A stretch of 64,000 bases of DNA from Sisyra terminalis (taxonomy: Eukaryota > Arthropoda > Insecta > Neuroptera > Sisyridae): NCBI GenBank assembly GCA_958496175.1, contig OY292274.1, positions 58,848,630-58,912,629 of the forward strand, in the 5' to 3' direction. Below, in pieces: positions 34,882 to 47,459 of this stretch. Positions within the stretch are counted from its first letter, which is position 1. Each line of letters begins with the position of its first letter. The notes beneath the pieces are model-generated. The model was not told the origin of the DNA. It worked only from the letters and a program-made list of their open reading frames with translations, and searched no databases. The position numbers were made by a program, and so were the translations under genes.

Positions 34882-36616
34882 TTTTTTTTAAAGTTAATTT
34901 TTGTATAAACCCTCTTGATAGTCACCTAAATTATAATTTTTTCTCCATCAAAATATTAAAAAAAAAATCTGGACAACTATTCAGAAAAATTATCCTACAA
35001 TAAGCCATTAAACCACTACAATTAGGACTCCAGTTTGGCAATAAGGCAACCAATTATTTTCTAAAAATATCATTCCTCATATTGTGTACCCTCTTTTGCA
35101 CCCAATTTTGCCTCCTAAAATTTTTTCTCCGACCAAAAATCTGCATAAATGATAAACGTTTTGCTTGTATTACTAGTTTTTGTGAGATTATAACAAAAAA
35201 TAGATACCGTTAGGTATTTATAAATCCTTTTAACATTAAAATAAAAAAAAAAACAGATAAAAATATTAGTGTCAGTTGAGAATATCTACTTTTAAGAGGA
35301 TTGAATCTTTTTTTATGAAGAAAAATATTAGACCGGTTTCTTTTAAGTACCAAAATAGTGTACCTCATTTATCACTATAAATTATGCACATCATAATTAT
35401 ACACTTTGATCCCAAATTTAATTTGAATTTTATGCACAAATGCACACAAATCCTAGTGTTTTGTACTTATGAATTTTAATTTATTTCTATTAGATACCAG
35501 CATGTTATAGTAATAATTAAAACGAATGATTCAATCATAAATCAATCGAGTAATAATTTGACATAATATTTATTGATCTAAAAAGTTTCCTATTGCCCAT
35601 TGTTCAGAATAAATTTTCATCTTTAATCACAAAACTTAGCAGACTGGAAATGATTAGTATTGTCATAGTTTTCTCTACTTAACACGCATGTTTTCTTTCC
35701 GTAATAATTTGTTATATGTCGAATTTCATTATTTGGTTTTAAAATTAATTTTCTTAAAGAAATTAATTAAAAAATATATGTTTCTTATTTACTTTCACCA
35801 CATAATCAAATATTCATAGAGCCACTTCTATGTTTATAATAAGTAAACATTTCGTTCATCTGCGTAAACAAAAACATACTTTGCCAAATGAGCATTTCAG
35901 ATTTCAATGACCAATAAAATTCACATCAGCTTAATATTAATTTTAAAAGATATTTCAAGTATTTTCTCAACTCATTATTGCGGTTTATTTATGCTTGGAA
36001 AGTTTTTATATTTGAGAACTTCTCAAAACTACCAAATCGTAAATTCAAATGAAATATATTATGCCCGATTTAACACAATCACTTGTGCAAAAAAAATAAT
36101 GTATAGTAATGGCAAATGTCAGCGAAAACAATAATCGAAATTTTACTTTTACTGACATTATCGATTTGAAATGAGATAAAGAAAGTTTTTTTTTGAATTT
36201 TCCTCATTAAAACACTTTCTTCAATTTCAACAAATAAAAACTTAAAAAAAAACGTTAAAAATAATCAGAATAAATGTAATTGTACGAAATTAGAAAACGA
36301 CTTTACGACTTTATGCATCTTTAAGCACTTTTTTTAGTGCAAGCAATAAAATTATTATTCACGTTACCAATTGTAATTGCGTTCTTATGTCAATCATCTC
36401 ACGTTTATAATGAATTTTTAATTAAAATATAAAAAAACAACATTAACTGAATATCATTGCATTATTTCAAGACATTTGAAGAATATTACTTCATAATTTA
36501 AAGCATAATCTTGCACTCTCTAAGTAATTATTGCATCTTGCACAAAACTTGAAACAAATTCCGATTTGCGAATTATATTAAGAAGTGTAAATGAATTGTT
36601 AGAAAGACTATTTGAA
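34882..36616. other. AT-rich sequence with no recognised feature
   Basis: About 1.7 kb without supportable features. Confidence 0.45.

Positions 36617-36643
<27 letters not shown>
36617..36643. repeat. (AT)n microsatellite
   Basis: A 27-base uninterrupted AT dinucleotide run. Confidence 0.95.
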
Positions 36644-36649
<6 letters not shown>

Positions 36650-36950
36650 CACAAAAGGTTTGCGATGTGTTAGTTGAGTTCTTCGTTTTCTGCCAAGATT
36701 CGCTAAATAATTATATGCTAATTTACACCATTTACAAAATTTTCTCATGAACTTGTCGAGACGTTTTTTTTTAACAAATTTAATTATGAAATCTTTAGTA
36801 TATTCTTTTTGTGAGTACTTCTATTTGATAATTTTATTGTAAATTAACGACTAAAATTTTGAATATTGTAAAAGTAAAGTAGATAACTTCAAGATTAGTA
36901 AATAAGGTATAAGTCCTTTGAATCGATAAGTCTGCTAGATTTAGATACAG

Positions 36951-37025
36951 TAAACTCTTAATTATCCGGACTAAAAGTGGGGATAGGCGGTACGGATTAT
37001 CGATCAGTACGGATTAAAACACGAA
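36951..37025 (+). mobile_element. pogo/Tigger-type transposon terminus (fragment)
   Basis: TACAGTAAACTCTTAATTAT followed by CCGGACTAAAAG and GTACGGATTATCGATC is the style of a pogo/Tigger terminal repeat (CAGTAAACTC..ATTATCCGGA). The other end was not found. Confidence 0.5.
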
Positions 37026-37339
37026 AAATCTGAACTATAATAAATTATTTCTAAAATACAACATATATTACACTTTTCTTAGGTAAAAAACAGTGGAAAA
37101 TATCATCAAAGATTGGGCTAATAAAAAGCATTGCTCAATATGGGTGAACACCACCGGGGAAATACAGTAAAAAGATAATGGGAAAATCATCCCTGAACTT
37201 AACTAATAAAACACTTGATTTCACAAGAAAACAAGTCAAAGGGGTAATGGATTTAATAATCGGTTACAGCGGATTTAAGATGCACTTCCATAATATTGGA
37301 GTACATGAGGGTGATTACATGAGTAGATTCTGAAAATGC

Positions 37340-38369
37340 TTCCCATGTTTTGTGAAAATTCAGTGCTCTGAATGAATGGAGGGATATAGGAATGACAAAT
37401 CCTGGAACTAAAACAGTCAAAAAGCAGCTAAAATTCCTACTACTGAATTTTTTCAATTACCGAATCTTGAATAAATGAAATAAAGACCCAGGAAACACAA
37501 TTAGCTCGAAGGCTACAGTGGTGAACTTTAATCCTGGAAAACCAAAATAATTGTCCTAATAGTTTTAAAATTTACTAGGGTTTTTTTCCATCGCAAAGAC
37601 AATAGTGTCTAAGAAAATAAGATCAAAATATATTTGGTATTTGTGAAGTACTTCGAATAAATGGAGATATAGGGATATGGGGATAATAAATTCTGGAACC
37701 GAAAAAGTCGAAAAGCACCTAATATGCCTATTTTCTCCGCTATCGGATCTCGAATAGGTGAAATAAGGACTCAGGAAATACAATAAAGTCCTACGGGTAC
37801 TAGTTTTGCAATTTAATGAATCTTCTCCATTACAAATACGCAATATTGCCCATGAAAATTTGGCTAAAATAGATGTGATATTTTAGACCCAAATAACTTT
37901 GGTTCGGATTCTCACTTCTGGATTATATATAAAAATGAAAGAAATTCTCATTTCTATTAAAATTTGTAGGAAAAGGTTTGAATTTAAAACATAAATTCCT
38001 TGAATTTTCTATAGTTTTAAAATTTTCTAACATTTTGTTTTCGATAAACCATTTTCATTACATTAATAAGGACCCAGGAAATACAGTAAGTCTAACGGTT
38101 ACTAATTTTGCAATTCAATGGATCTTTCCCATTGCAAAAACAAAATATTGCCTATAAAAATTAGGTCAAAATAGATGTGATATTTTAGACCCGAATAACT
38201 TTGATTCGGATTCCCACTTCTGGATTATTTATGAAAACGAAAGAAATTCTCATTTCCATTAAAAATTGTAGGAAAAAATTTGAATTTAAAATATAAATTC
38301 CTTGAATTTTCTAAAGTCTTAAAATTTTCTAAGATTTTGTTCTCGATAAACTATTTTGATTACATTAAT
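37340..38369. repeat. Tandem repeat, about 280-303 bp period
   Basis: The last two units are clear: AAGGACTCAGGAAATAC begins at 37765 and AAGGACCCAGGAAATAC at 38068 (period 303). They stay similar through TAGATGTGATATTTTAGACC and CACTTCTGGATTAT to the end at 38369. An older, more diverged unit begins at about 37485. Parts of 37340-37480 resemble 37645-37763. No coding signal. Confidence 0.7.
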
Positions 38370-39164
38370 TTTATAGAAGATTGTTTATTTTTTGTACATT
38401 TTTAAACCTAGACTGAAGCTTTGTTTACTTTACCTTATAGATAAGAAAATTATCGATTATATAGTTCAAATTATAAGTTTATAAATTTTAACAATTTGAA
38501 AGGAGACCTCAAGTATTTTAGATAACTTTACCAAATTACCTACTAATTTCTTCAAGAGTGAAGAAAATCCTTAATTTTCATTAAAGAAGCTTATTTCATT
38601 TACCGTTTAAACCGCAACTCTATGATGCACTAATATTTGTTTATTAAATTAAACTCATCAAGTGGTTGTGCAATTCATCTTAAACATTAACCATATTTAC
38701 ATAATTTAAACTTTATAATTACAATAACGAATAATTTGATGTTTCATAATATTAATAATAATTTTCACAGATTTCACCGAAACAAGTTTTTATTTTTATT
38801 CGAAACATGTAATAATCTCACCTTCTGACCTAGTAGATCTCAGACTAGAAAACAAGTTCTAAACTACTCAACGCAACAAAAAGGTAAAAATATTTAATGA
38901 TAAAGAATTGATCTCAGTAGTTTCGTCCACCTTGAAATCCTAACGATACGATAGGAACACTAACTATTTTGTGTATATGTTGAAAACTCATCTTATTGGA
39001 ATTTCCTGTTTGGTCAAATAGAGATGAAAAAATTTTTAGAGGAATTTATTTCAGATATTCAGGTATTTATAAATTTAAAGTATGTGAAGATATTTATACT
39101 TCCATATCCATAATGAAAATTTTGAGAGTTGAGAATTTTCATTGTTATAAATGATTAAACTTAC
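38370..39164. other. AT-rich sequence with no recognised feature
   Basis: If the promoter call to the right is correct, this is the beginning of the long first intron of the minus-strand gene. Confidence 0.4.
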
Positions 39165-39660
39165 CGATTTTATTTATCGAGTTATAAATGTAATCCAAAA
39201 TAAAGATCCACTTAACAATGTGTTCACAACAAATAAAAAAGTGATTATGAAACAAGATTGAATGCTTTGCTTGACACTTGAACAACACTAGTAATATTGG
39301 CTGCGAAAATTGAGCAAATTAAGTCCGATACAGTTTCTAATCGCAAGGAATTGTCCGTGCTAATTAATCGTTAAACTGTTCACATTCCCCAGAAACTTTA
39401 TGTGCATGTAGCACGCGAAATTAAAGTAACACTTACATGGCACAACAACAATGCACGCAGAAAATGCGCGAACTTAACACAACAGGCAATCGAATCGATA
39501 ATATGTGGAGGTGTCGTTATGTATTGAAGATGACGCCAAGTGCTACGAAAAAGTTCACTTGGTTGTTGAGAAGAAAAACAATGTATGTTCACCGTTCGTG
39601 ATTCCAAACATTACTGTGCGAGGTAATCCCTTCTCATGACTTAAGAACTAAAAGAACTTC
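39165..39660 (-). promoter_or_regulatory. Candidate promoter and 5' UTR of a minus-strand gene
   Basis: This patch is visibly less AT-rich and less repetitive than its surroundings. On the minus strand it shows a DRE-like TATCGATT (about 39501-39494), a GTAAGTG donor after 39437, an acceptor ATTTTCGCAG before 39300 and a strong donor GTAAGTTT after 39165. That would give two short untranslated exons. The only minus-strand exon with an open acceptor in the window is the SDR exon at 3977, about 35 kb downstream, so this could be its first exon. No transcript evidence is available. The open frame at 39398-39607 is not protein-like. Confidence 0.3.
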
Positions 39661-39908
39661 GCATGAGTTCCAACATCGACGACTCACCACATTCACCAAG
39701 TTATGTTAAATATTTTTCCAAGTCAGCTTGTCAAACCGCTATTACTACGGCATTATGTATATACATACTCTAATGTAGTTAATACAAATTTTCTATGCAT
39801 TCAACATCAACTTATAGAAGCTATCTTTTATTCAACGACCAACAAAACTTTAAAGCTTAAATTTTCCAATTTTTTACCAATTGGTGACAATAAATTTGAG
39901 TATGATTA

Positions 39909-40446
39909 CACCGGCACACAAAAAAAAGTGCTCTGTACTTTTGACCGGACCTACATAAATCTACGTATTTTGACCCCCTGAACACGAATCCGGGGTCGGT
40001 TTGACCCGTACACCCTCAAAAATTCGAGAAAACTTTAAAAAACCGAAAAAAATGGTAAAAATCGGCAGTTTTGGTGACATAAAAATTTTTTTTAACTAAA
40101 CCGAGCATGATTTTCATGTTTTTCGATCCGCTGAATACAAATTCGAAGTTTATGTAGACCATAAGCGGTTTTTATTGTAAAAAAATTGCCTGCATTGCGA
40201 GCCTACCGTCTGTCCCTGGATTGAAGGCGTATATGCCGTCATGGTTGTGCCTGCCATGACGGCATATACGCCTTCAACCCAGGGACAGACGGTTGAGGGA
40301 CTTTTCGGTTTTTTAAAGTTTTCTCGAATTTTTGAGGGTGTACGGGGCAAACCGACCCCGGATTCTGGTTTTCAGGGGGCCAAAATACGTAGATTTATGT
40401 AGGTCCGGTCAAAAGTACAGAGCACTTTTTTTTTTGTGTGCCGGTG
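39909..40446. mobile_element. Palindromic MITE with TTA target duplication
   Basis: CACCGGCACACAAAAAAA at the left and its inverse TTTTTTTGTGTGCCGGTG at the right, with TTA on both sides (39906-39908 and 40447-40449). The outer arms (CGAATTTTTGAGGGTGTACG and inverse) are strongly conserved. A second, nearly perfect inner palindrome (about 40205-40292) includes GCGTATATGCCGTCATGG and its inverse. A 3-bp TTA duplication fits PIF/Harbinger, though the terminal CAC also recalls CACTA/Chapaev elements. Confidence 0.8.
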
Positions 40447-40481
40447 TTATTAATGACGAAAAAGAAGAAACCAGACATTAA

Positions 40482-41187
40482 GGGGGTATTTTAGTCTAGA
40501 GGCCCGAATTTCGAGCGTTTTTTGATAGTTTATAAAAAAAAAAGCATTTGATATTTTTACGATCCATTTTTTTATCATTTATGTATTGATGTTTGAAGAA
40601 TATACAATATAAAATTTTTCGTGGAGTTATGCATCCTAGAAGTAGAAGGGGAAAAAAAGGCCGTGTCCTGGTTGTCATGATTTCAACCTCTGTACTCATC
40701 TCAAAAATAAAATAAGGATGAATTCTTAATCTGTATGAATGTAGCTATCTTCCGACCTAGCGAATCCAAAAATAAAAATTTTTTTCCTTAAAATGGCGGC
40801 TACTCAAAAACTAGGTCGATTTTTTCACTGATTTTTTGACTTTATCAAATTTTTTAAAAATATTAGGAATTATAAATTTTTATTTTTTGCTAGTTCCAAA
40901 GATAAACAGATATTTAAGGAATATTCAATTTCAAGTGAATCGGCTGGTTAGAACTTGAGATATCTTGACAACCCTGTCGAAAAAAGTAGTTTCGAGAAAA
41001 ACGCGTTTAAAGTTCCAGTCGTACGCTCAACCGGTCTGCTTGCCGCGTTACTAAAACGGCTATAACTACGAAAATAATTCGAATTTGAAAAAATCCTTTT
41101 TGAGAGACATTTTTGAATATCTAAACTATCGAATAATGAAAAAAATTTTTTTTCGATTTTTTCGAATTTCTAGACTAGAATACCTCC
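40482..41187. mobile_element. Kolobok- or piggyBac-like MITE, TTAA target duplication
   Basis: GGGGGTATTTTAGTCTAGA at the left and the inverse of TCTAGACTAGAATACCTCC at the right. Both are directly flanked by TTAA (40478-40481 and 41188-41191). TTAA targets with G-rich ends fit Kolobok best; piggyBac is the alternative. The interior contains no transposase. It sits at the left edge of a tandem array whose sequence resumes at 41192. Confidence 0.75.
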
Positions 41188-41191
41188 TTAA

Positions 41192-42960
41192 TCGTAGATA
41201 CATGAAAAACTGCTTATCATTGGATTTGGTTAAGGAAATTTCAAAGTTAGTCATAGGTGTAATGTCGCCCTAGAACCCAAGAGCCTAAAAAGGACAAAAA
41301 TAGTAAAAAAGTTTGAGCTTTTTTCGAAAGACCTATCACTATGAATTGAATTGATTTTTTTTTGTACTCCAAAATATAATGTGTCCACAAGAGTATTGGA
41401 TTGTTTTTAAAGATCATAAGAACACACAAACCCTACCGTCAGAGAAAACCTATTAAATTAGCCACCACCGAGGGGACAGAGGAGACTAAAACGCAAAAGA
41501 CACGTGAACCCTATAAATAATATCACCTAAGATATTTAAATAAAAAAATAACAATTCTAATAAAAAAAAGTAATTTGCGAACAAAACAAAGAAATAAAAA
41601 AATATATAAAACAATTAATATATAAGTGAGTAAGAACCATCGCGGGATGGAATCCCCAACATGTGACTAGTGAATCTAACTAAGGTTGGCTTCTACATAT
41701 TAGCCAAACAGGAAAGCCAATTCGGCAATAAGTTAAAGATTTTTTTAAAATAAAAAAAAAGGTCTCAAGTGCAACACATTTCCATTTCCATAAAAGGTAG
41801 CAAAGTGTAATGCAGAAATTTTAAGGAAATATCAAAGCTAAACATGGGTGGAAGGATGCCTTAAAATCCAATATTCTAAAAAGGACAAAAATGAATCAAA
41901 AGTTTGATTTTTTCTTCGAAAGTTCTTTCATTATGAATTGAAAATTTTTCTTTGTACTCTGAAATATAAAGTGCCTACAAAAGTATCAGATTTTTTTTAA
42001 GATTTTATGTGCGACAAATTGAAATCAGAGGGTAGCAAAGTGTAATGAAGGAATTTTCAGTGTTCCATGGTTTTAATTGTTCAGCCTTCCCAAGCGTATA
42101 ACATTAAAAAAATATTTTTAGAGTACTTAAGGGTATAAATTTCGTGCATGTATCGCAAAAAACCGGATACAAGAAAAAATGCTTACCATTGGATTTGGTT
42201 AAGGAAATATCAAAACTAAACATGGGTGATAGGGGGCCTTAAAGCTCAAAACCCTTAAAAAGATAAAAATTAAACAAAAGTTAGATTTGTTTTTTCGTAA
42301 GTGCTTTTATTATGAATTGAAACGTTTTTTTTTACATCAAAATATATAAGTTCCTACAAAAGTAAAGAGTATTCGATTTTTTTTAAAGATTTTATGTACA
42401 ATACGTTCCACAAGAGGGTAGCAAAATGAAGTGCAGAAATTTTCAGTATTTAACGGTTTTAATTGTCCAGCCTCTCCAAGGGTTTGATATTTAAAAAAAA
42501 TCTTTTTAGAGAGTGTTTAAGGGTATAAGTTTCGTACATGTATTGCAAAAAACCAGATACATGAAAAAATGCTTCCCATTGGATTTGGTTAAGGAAATAT
42601 CAAAGCTGAACATTGGTGATAAGATGCCGTAAAGTTCAAACCCCTAAAAAGGACAAAAATTAAACAAAAGTTAGATTTTCTTTTCAATAGTCCTTTCATT
42701 ATGAATTGAAAAAACTTTCTTTGTACTCGTAAAAATAAAGTGCCTTCAAAAGTATCGGATTTTTCTAAAGGTTTCATGTGTAACACATTTCCACAAGAGC
42801 GTAGCAAAGTGTAGTGCAGAAATTTTCAGTGTTTTACGGTTGTCCAGCCTCTCCAAGGGTATGACATTAAAAATAAATTCTTTTTAAAGTGCCTAAGAGT
42901 ATAAATTTCGTGTACCTACCATTAAAAACCGAAAATAACTCAACCTATCCTTAAAAAATT
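41192..42960. repeat. Tandem array, about 380-390 bp units
   Basis: The block TAAGGAAAT(A/T)TCAAA begins at 41231, 41822, 42200 and 42590. The regular spacings are 378 and 390 bp. The first spacing (591) contains an unrelated insert at about 41430-41760. Units share CATTGGATTTGG, AAAAAGGACAAAAAT, TTCATTATGAATTGAA and GTAGTGCAGAAATTTTCAGT-like blocks. Open frames within units are not conserved between units. Confidence 0.75.
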
Positions 42961-43796
42961 GATCAAACATTGTTGATGTATCAACTAAAAGTATGTCTTT
43001 CAATAAAATACGACACTATTTGAGTTAATATCTTGATTTGTTTTCCCTTCAGAATTGGAAATAATGAAAAATATTTGAACTTTAAACTTGAAAAATGATT
43101 TAAGAGAAAAATATTCTTTGTAGAATGTATTTTCAAATTCTTTTTAAGTTTTCTTCTTTTATTTAACTTTTAAATAAAAGGAATTTCGACTTGAAGCACA
43201 AAATTCATCGTCACATAAACAAAAAAAATATTTTTTTTTGGGGTCGTATTAACAAACTAAAATTTTCGATGCATTTTGATAATGATGTGAAAAAAAGTAA
43301 AAAAAGCTTTCCCATTCTCAATAATATAGCTATACCTACGTGTAATTTTAAAGGAGGAATTTAATTTTCTTATGTCGGGCAATATTTTCAAACTGTTCAT
43401 ATTATACAAAGATATAGTTTAATCGCTTGTAAAAATTATGTTTTTTTTTTTTGAAAGAAGATTTTAAAAAAGCTAAATTATAATAACGAACATCGTGCTT
43501 TTGAGAAACAAAAAATATTTTCCACACAAAAGACTTAGAAATTTTACTTCCTACACATCATTAGAGTGTGTCACAAACGAAGTTGAGCAACATGGATTTT
43601 CAATGTTTGAAAAAATCGATATATCCTTTGTATCCTTAGTTAAAGCGACTATAAATAATAAGACAAGAAAACTTGATTAAATAATTTTGTGATCAAATCT
43701 CTCTTAACTTTCAATTGATTTTGGAAATATTTGCTCTAAAAATAGTTTTGCAAAAAGAATAACTGTTGAAAGCAGTAATTAAAGAAAAAGTATGTA
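42961..43796. other. AT-rich sequence with no recognised feature
   Basis: Nothing I can support. The 61-codon frame at 43495-43680 has no recognisable motif. Confidence 0.4.
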
Positions 43797-43985
43797 AAAG
43801 CCTACTGGTGGCCGAGTGATTAAAGTGACCGCTCCAAAACGGGTGGGTGTTAGGTTCGATCCTCGTATCAAGCGAGGATTTCGATATGGATTTTTTCGAT
43901 TACAGATTTTTATTAACCTTAGAATTGCTAAATACCTTAGTAGTTATAAGCCGACGGTAGATTACAATTAAGGAAAACATTGTAT
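43797..43985 (+). mobile_element. tRNA-derived SINE, copy 2
   Basis: Head: CTGGTGGCCGAGTGATTAAA (A box), GTGACCGCTCCAAAACGGGT (anticodon-arm-like), TTAGGTTCGATCCTCG (B box GGTTCGATCC). A non-tRNA body of about 120 bp follows; its 3' limit is uncertain. The head matches 34255..34335. RNA polymerase III internal promoter boxes look intact. It is not a tRNA gene, because the acceptor arm is not complementary. Confidence 0.7.
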
Positions 43986-46900
43986 AAATCAACCCAACTA
44001 GTATAATAATTTGAAATTATGACTATATAGTACAAAGTTTGAGTTTTGACTACTAGAAACTTCAAACTTTCAATATTAACGAACAATTAAAATGTCGCTT
44101 TAAAAATGAAAAAAAAAAACCGAAATTCTTTTAATTGGCAAATATCATTACAATTTATTTGTATTGAGTTCACCCAAAAGTAAATGGTGTTAACATTGAT
44201 AAATTAAATCAACTAAATATAAAAAATGAAACTTACAAATTTGTAGAATTCAAAGTAGTTGTAATAACCTCGATTTCAATTAAATATAGCGGAACAAAGT
44301 AAATTTTGTTTATTTTAATTCTTTTTTTTTTAATTGCAGGACAATATAAAATTGTTACCTTAATACATTAATTTTTATATTGCTACTCATAAATTAAACC
44401 TTCAAACTAATTTGAGTACAATTATATACATTGTAAGTATTTATGTCTTAAAAACGAAAAATATTTTAGGAATTTGATAAAAATATTTAAAAGATTAGTA
44501 ATAAGAAAAAAGAATCATACAATTCTTATTGGATAATAAATGTGTCAATAAATAAATAGATCAAAGTATTTTTAAGTACACCAAAAATATATATATATAT
44601 ATATATATGTTTAGTTACTCCATAGATTTGGAAAGAATCACTACCAATATAGGACAATTTTAAAAAGATATTATTTGATAGATAGATATGATGGTAGATG
44701 ATGATGATCGATATTATTTGGAAATCAAATTTCGAAAAACTTAATGATAAAGAATGAATATGAATGTCTACGATACATACTTAACATGCATCCTCAAGAA
44801 ACAAGAATTTTAGAGGTCTCTAAAAATGGAAATTTTAAGTTTTCTATGTTAAAACAATATACACGGAAATATAAACAATGCCAATCTTAAGAATAATTTC
44901 AGGTTACAAGTTTGAATGGAATTACTTTGATAAAAACTTTATATTTTAATAAATTATAAGAATTGAAGCATTTCTAAACGTAACCATATTATATCGTTTT
45001 TTTGGTGATAACTTAGATGCGGCTCTTTATCACTGCCCAAGGATTTTTTTTTTAAATAACTTTGGGTATTGATTTCTAACTATTAAATGCTTGAATAACT
45101 TTAAGGATATTAAAAGAGTTACAAAAATTTAGAAGAATATTTAAAGAATACTAAAGAATAAATATATTCAAAGTTACAAAGTAACTCCACTTCCAGTTTA
45201 ACGTTGGTTCCTCACTTATAAATTTTTCTTCACCATATATTAATTGTGTTGATTGAATAGTGCACTCCAGTATTCTTATTTTTTACATAGTTCTTTGTAT
45301 TTCAAGTTAGGCAATGATATTCCATTATTTATAATTCTTTGGTCTGTAGGCATGAATGTTAAAAGAATTAAGTTAAGTTTTGCGGAAATTAAGCAAGAAC
45401 GTCTATTGGTGCTCCCGGTCGCTCTTTGCGATGACCTAAGGCACCTAAGGCCCACACTATAAAAAATCTGTCCTTAATAATTTTCGAATTTTTCCAACTT
45501 TGAAGGGGAAAAACAAATGTCTTATAAAAGAATAAATAGACTCATTTAAAGATATTAGAAATACTAAACCAATAATTGATATTATGATAAGAAGACAAGC
45601 TAACTGAAAATGTTATATTCTTAGAAAGAATGACCTAACAATGGATTTGTGTTTTAGACGGAAAACTTGTGAAAATAGAAAAAGAAAACGAAAAAAAAAA
45701 TAGAAATGCTGGATTTACTGAAACGAAAAATACGCTTTCCCGATCTGAAAGATCTTTGTAGTACTCGCGATGGAAGAATCCTCGTAAAATGGACGAAAGC
45801 GGGATTAAGACTTTTCTTTAGATAAAGAAAAACAATTTAGTTTTTTTAGTTTTTTTTTTCAATAAATTTGATGTGAAAGTTTATACCAACCATTTTCCAA
45901 TCACCTAAAAGTATTTTTCTAAGGCAAAAATTGTATTTTCTTAAACTTATTGCGGAAAATTTAAAATAATATTTTTTTTGGGGTATATAAAATATTAAAG
46001 AGATGTTTTACAGCATCTAATTGCAAGTTCTTCCTGAGTCATTACTAAATTGGTTTCGAAATTTGGTTTTTTCGTATCTTATTGAAAAATAAATAGAAAA
46101 TCAATATTTGAAGTGGAAAAGTTGAGAAAATGTATTTCAAATCAGTATAAATGTGGTTAACGTAAAAAAAGTATAATGTTGTAATGATAATATCTTGTAG
46201 CTTAAAATGGTTCATGATTAATCTACGAGGAATATTTAAAATTTATTGGTCTTAAAAAACGCATAAAAATCTAGTAAATTAAAGAATTTTTTTTTGTGGT
46301 TTAACAATAATAAGTACTGTAAGATTTAATAGATACACGTAAGGTATACATAAATGAATATTTGTTGAATGTTTACCTCAATGAAAAAATTTCTTATGTA
46401 ATTACTACATTATATGTATGTTATTTTTGTGAAAAGACTAGTTAATGCCACTATAGTTCATTTATCATCGGATAAATCCTAACACTAATGATTTCTTCTG
46501 TTTCTGTGACGTAATTCAATCCATGTTTTAGCAAAACTACTTTCTAGTACTTAAAGTAGTCCTCCTATAAAATACATGCATTTTTTTCTGATATATGCCG
46601 CGAATAATTTGCCTTTCTCGTTAGATTAATTATTCTTGCAATAGCTTAACTCCAATTAAATAAAACAACTAATGTTACTTTATAAAAAACATCAATTTTA
46701 TGTTTTCATTAAGTAGCTTAACTTTTGATATTTTGCAACAGGCTGTATTTTATAATAAAAAAAATATTAATAGTGCTATTTTATCACGTTAAAAATTCAA
46801 AATTAAGTAATTAATTTATTTAATAGAGTTAACTAATGATCAATAATTTGCATATTTACTTGTAATGGAATTACCACCGTTTTATTATTCGTTAAAATAA

Positions 46901-47451
46901 AGAAAAAAATCTTCGTGAAAATATGTGTTTAAATTTATTTACAAATATGGGCAAGAGAATTTCCATTCTCTTTTCTACATTTAAGTCATTGCATTTATTT
47001 TTTCATGCAAATAATTGCGAATTAAAGACGATATGTAGTTAAGTATTATGAAGACTAAAACGGCAATCGTTTTATATGTATTTTCTTTTTTTTCTTTTTT
47101 TTATTCATTTCGAATAATTATCTTTACCTATTATTACAGTTTGATAATTTAAAGTTTTCACTCTCGGTTAGTTTACTTTCACTGAACGGTCAAACATGCA
47201 AATATTCAATTAGTAATCATTTTATGATAAATTCAAAAAAAACAATAAACAATATACTCTCAATCGTTAAATAAAAATCGTTAACTTGTAATAATAACTG
47301 TATTGCTTTATCTTAAATTTATATTTTGTTTAACTTATATGCAATGGAATGTAATAGATTTGCCTGATAGATTTTGTAACTAAACAAATATTCATATTAA
47401 CTATTTATTGCCAAATTATTATTTCTTATTATATAGCTTTATTTTTATATA
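43986..47451. other. AT-rich sequence; (AT)n run at 44587-44608
   Basis: About 3.4 kb. Apart from a 22-base AT microsatellite I see no gene, transposon end or tandem repeat. The 69-codon frame at 45253-45462 has no recognisable motif. Confidence 0.45.
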
Positions 47452-47459
47452 TTACTTGT

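Noticed and set aside
39398..39607. 69-codon minus-strand open frame
   Set aside because: It has no domain or codon pattern; the region reads better as untranslated or promoter sequence.
40150..40350. 66-codon minus-strand frame
   Set aside because: It reads through the inner palindrome of a MITE, so the peptide is itself nearly an inverted-repeat product.
43797..43870. Possible tRNA gene
   Set aside because: A and B boxes are present but the acceptor stem does not pair, and a diverged copy exists at 34255; this fits a tRNA-derived SINE.
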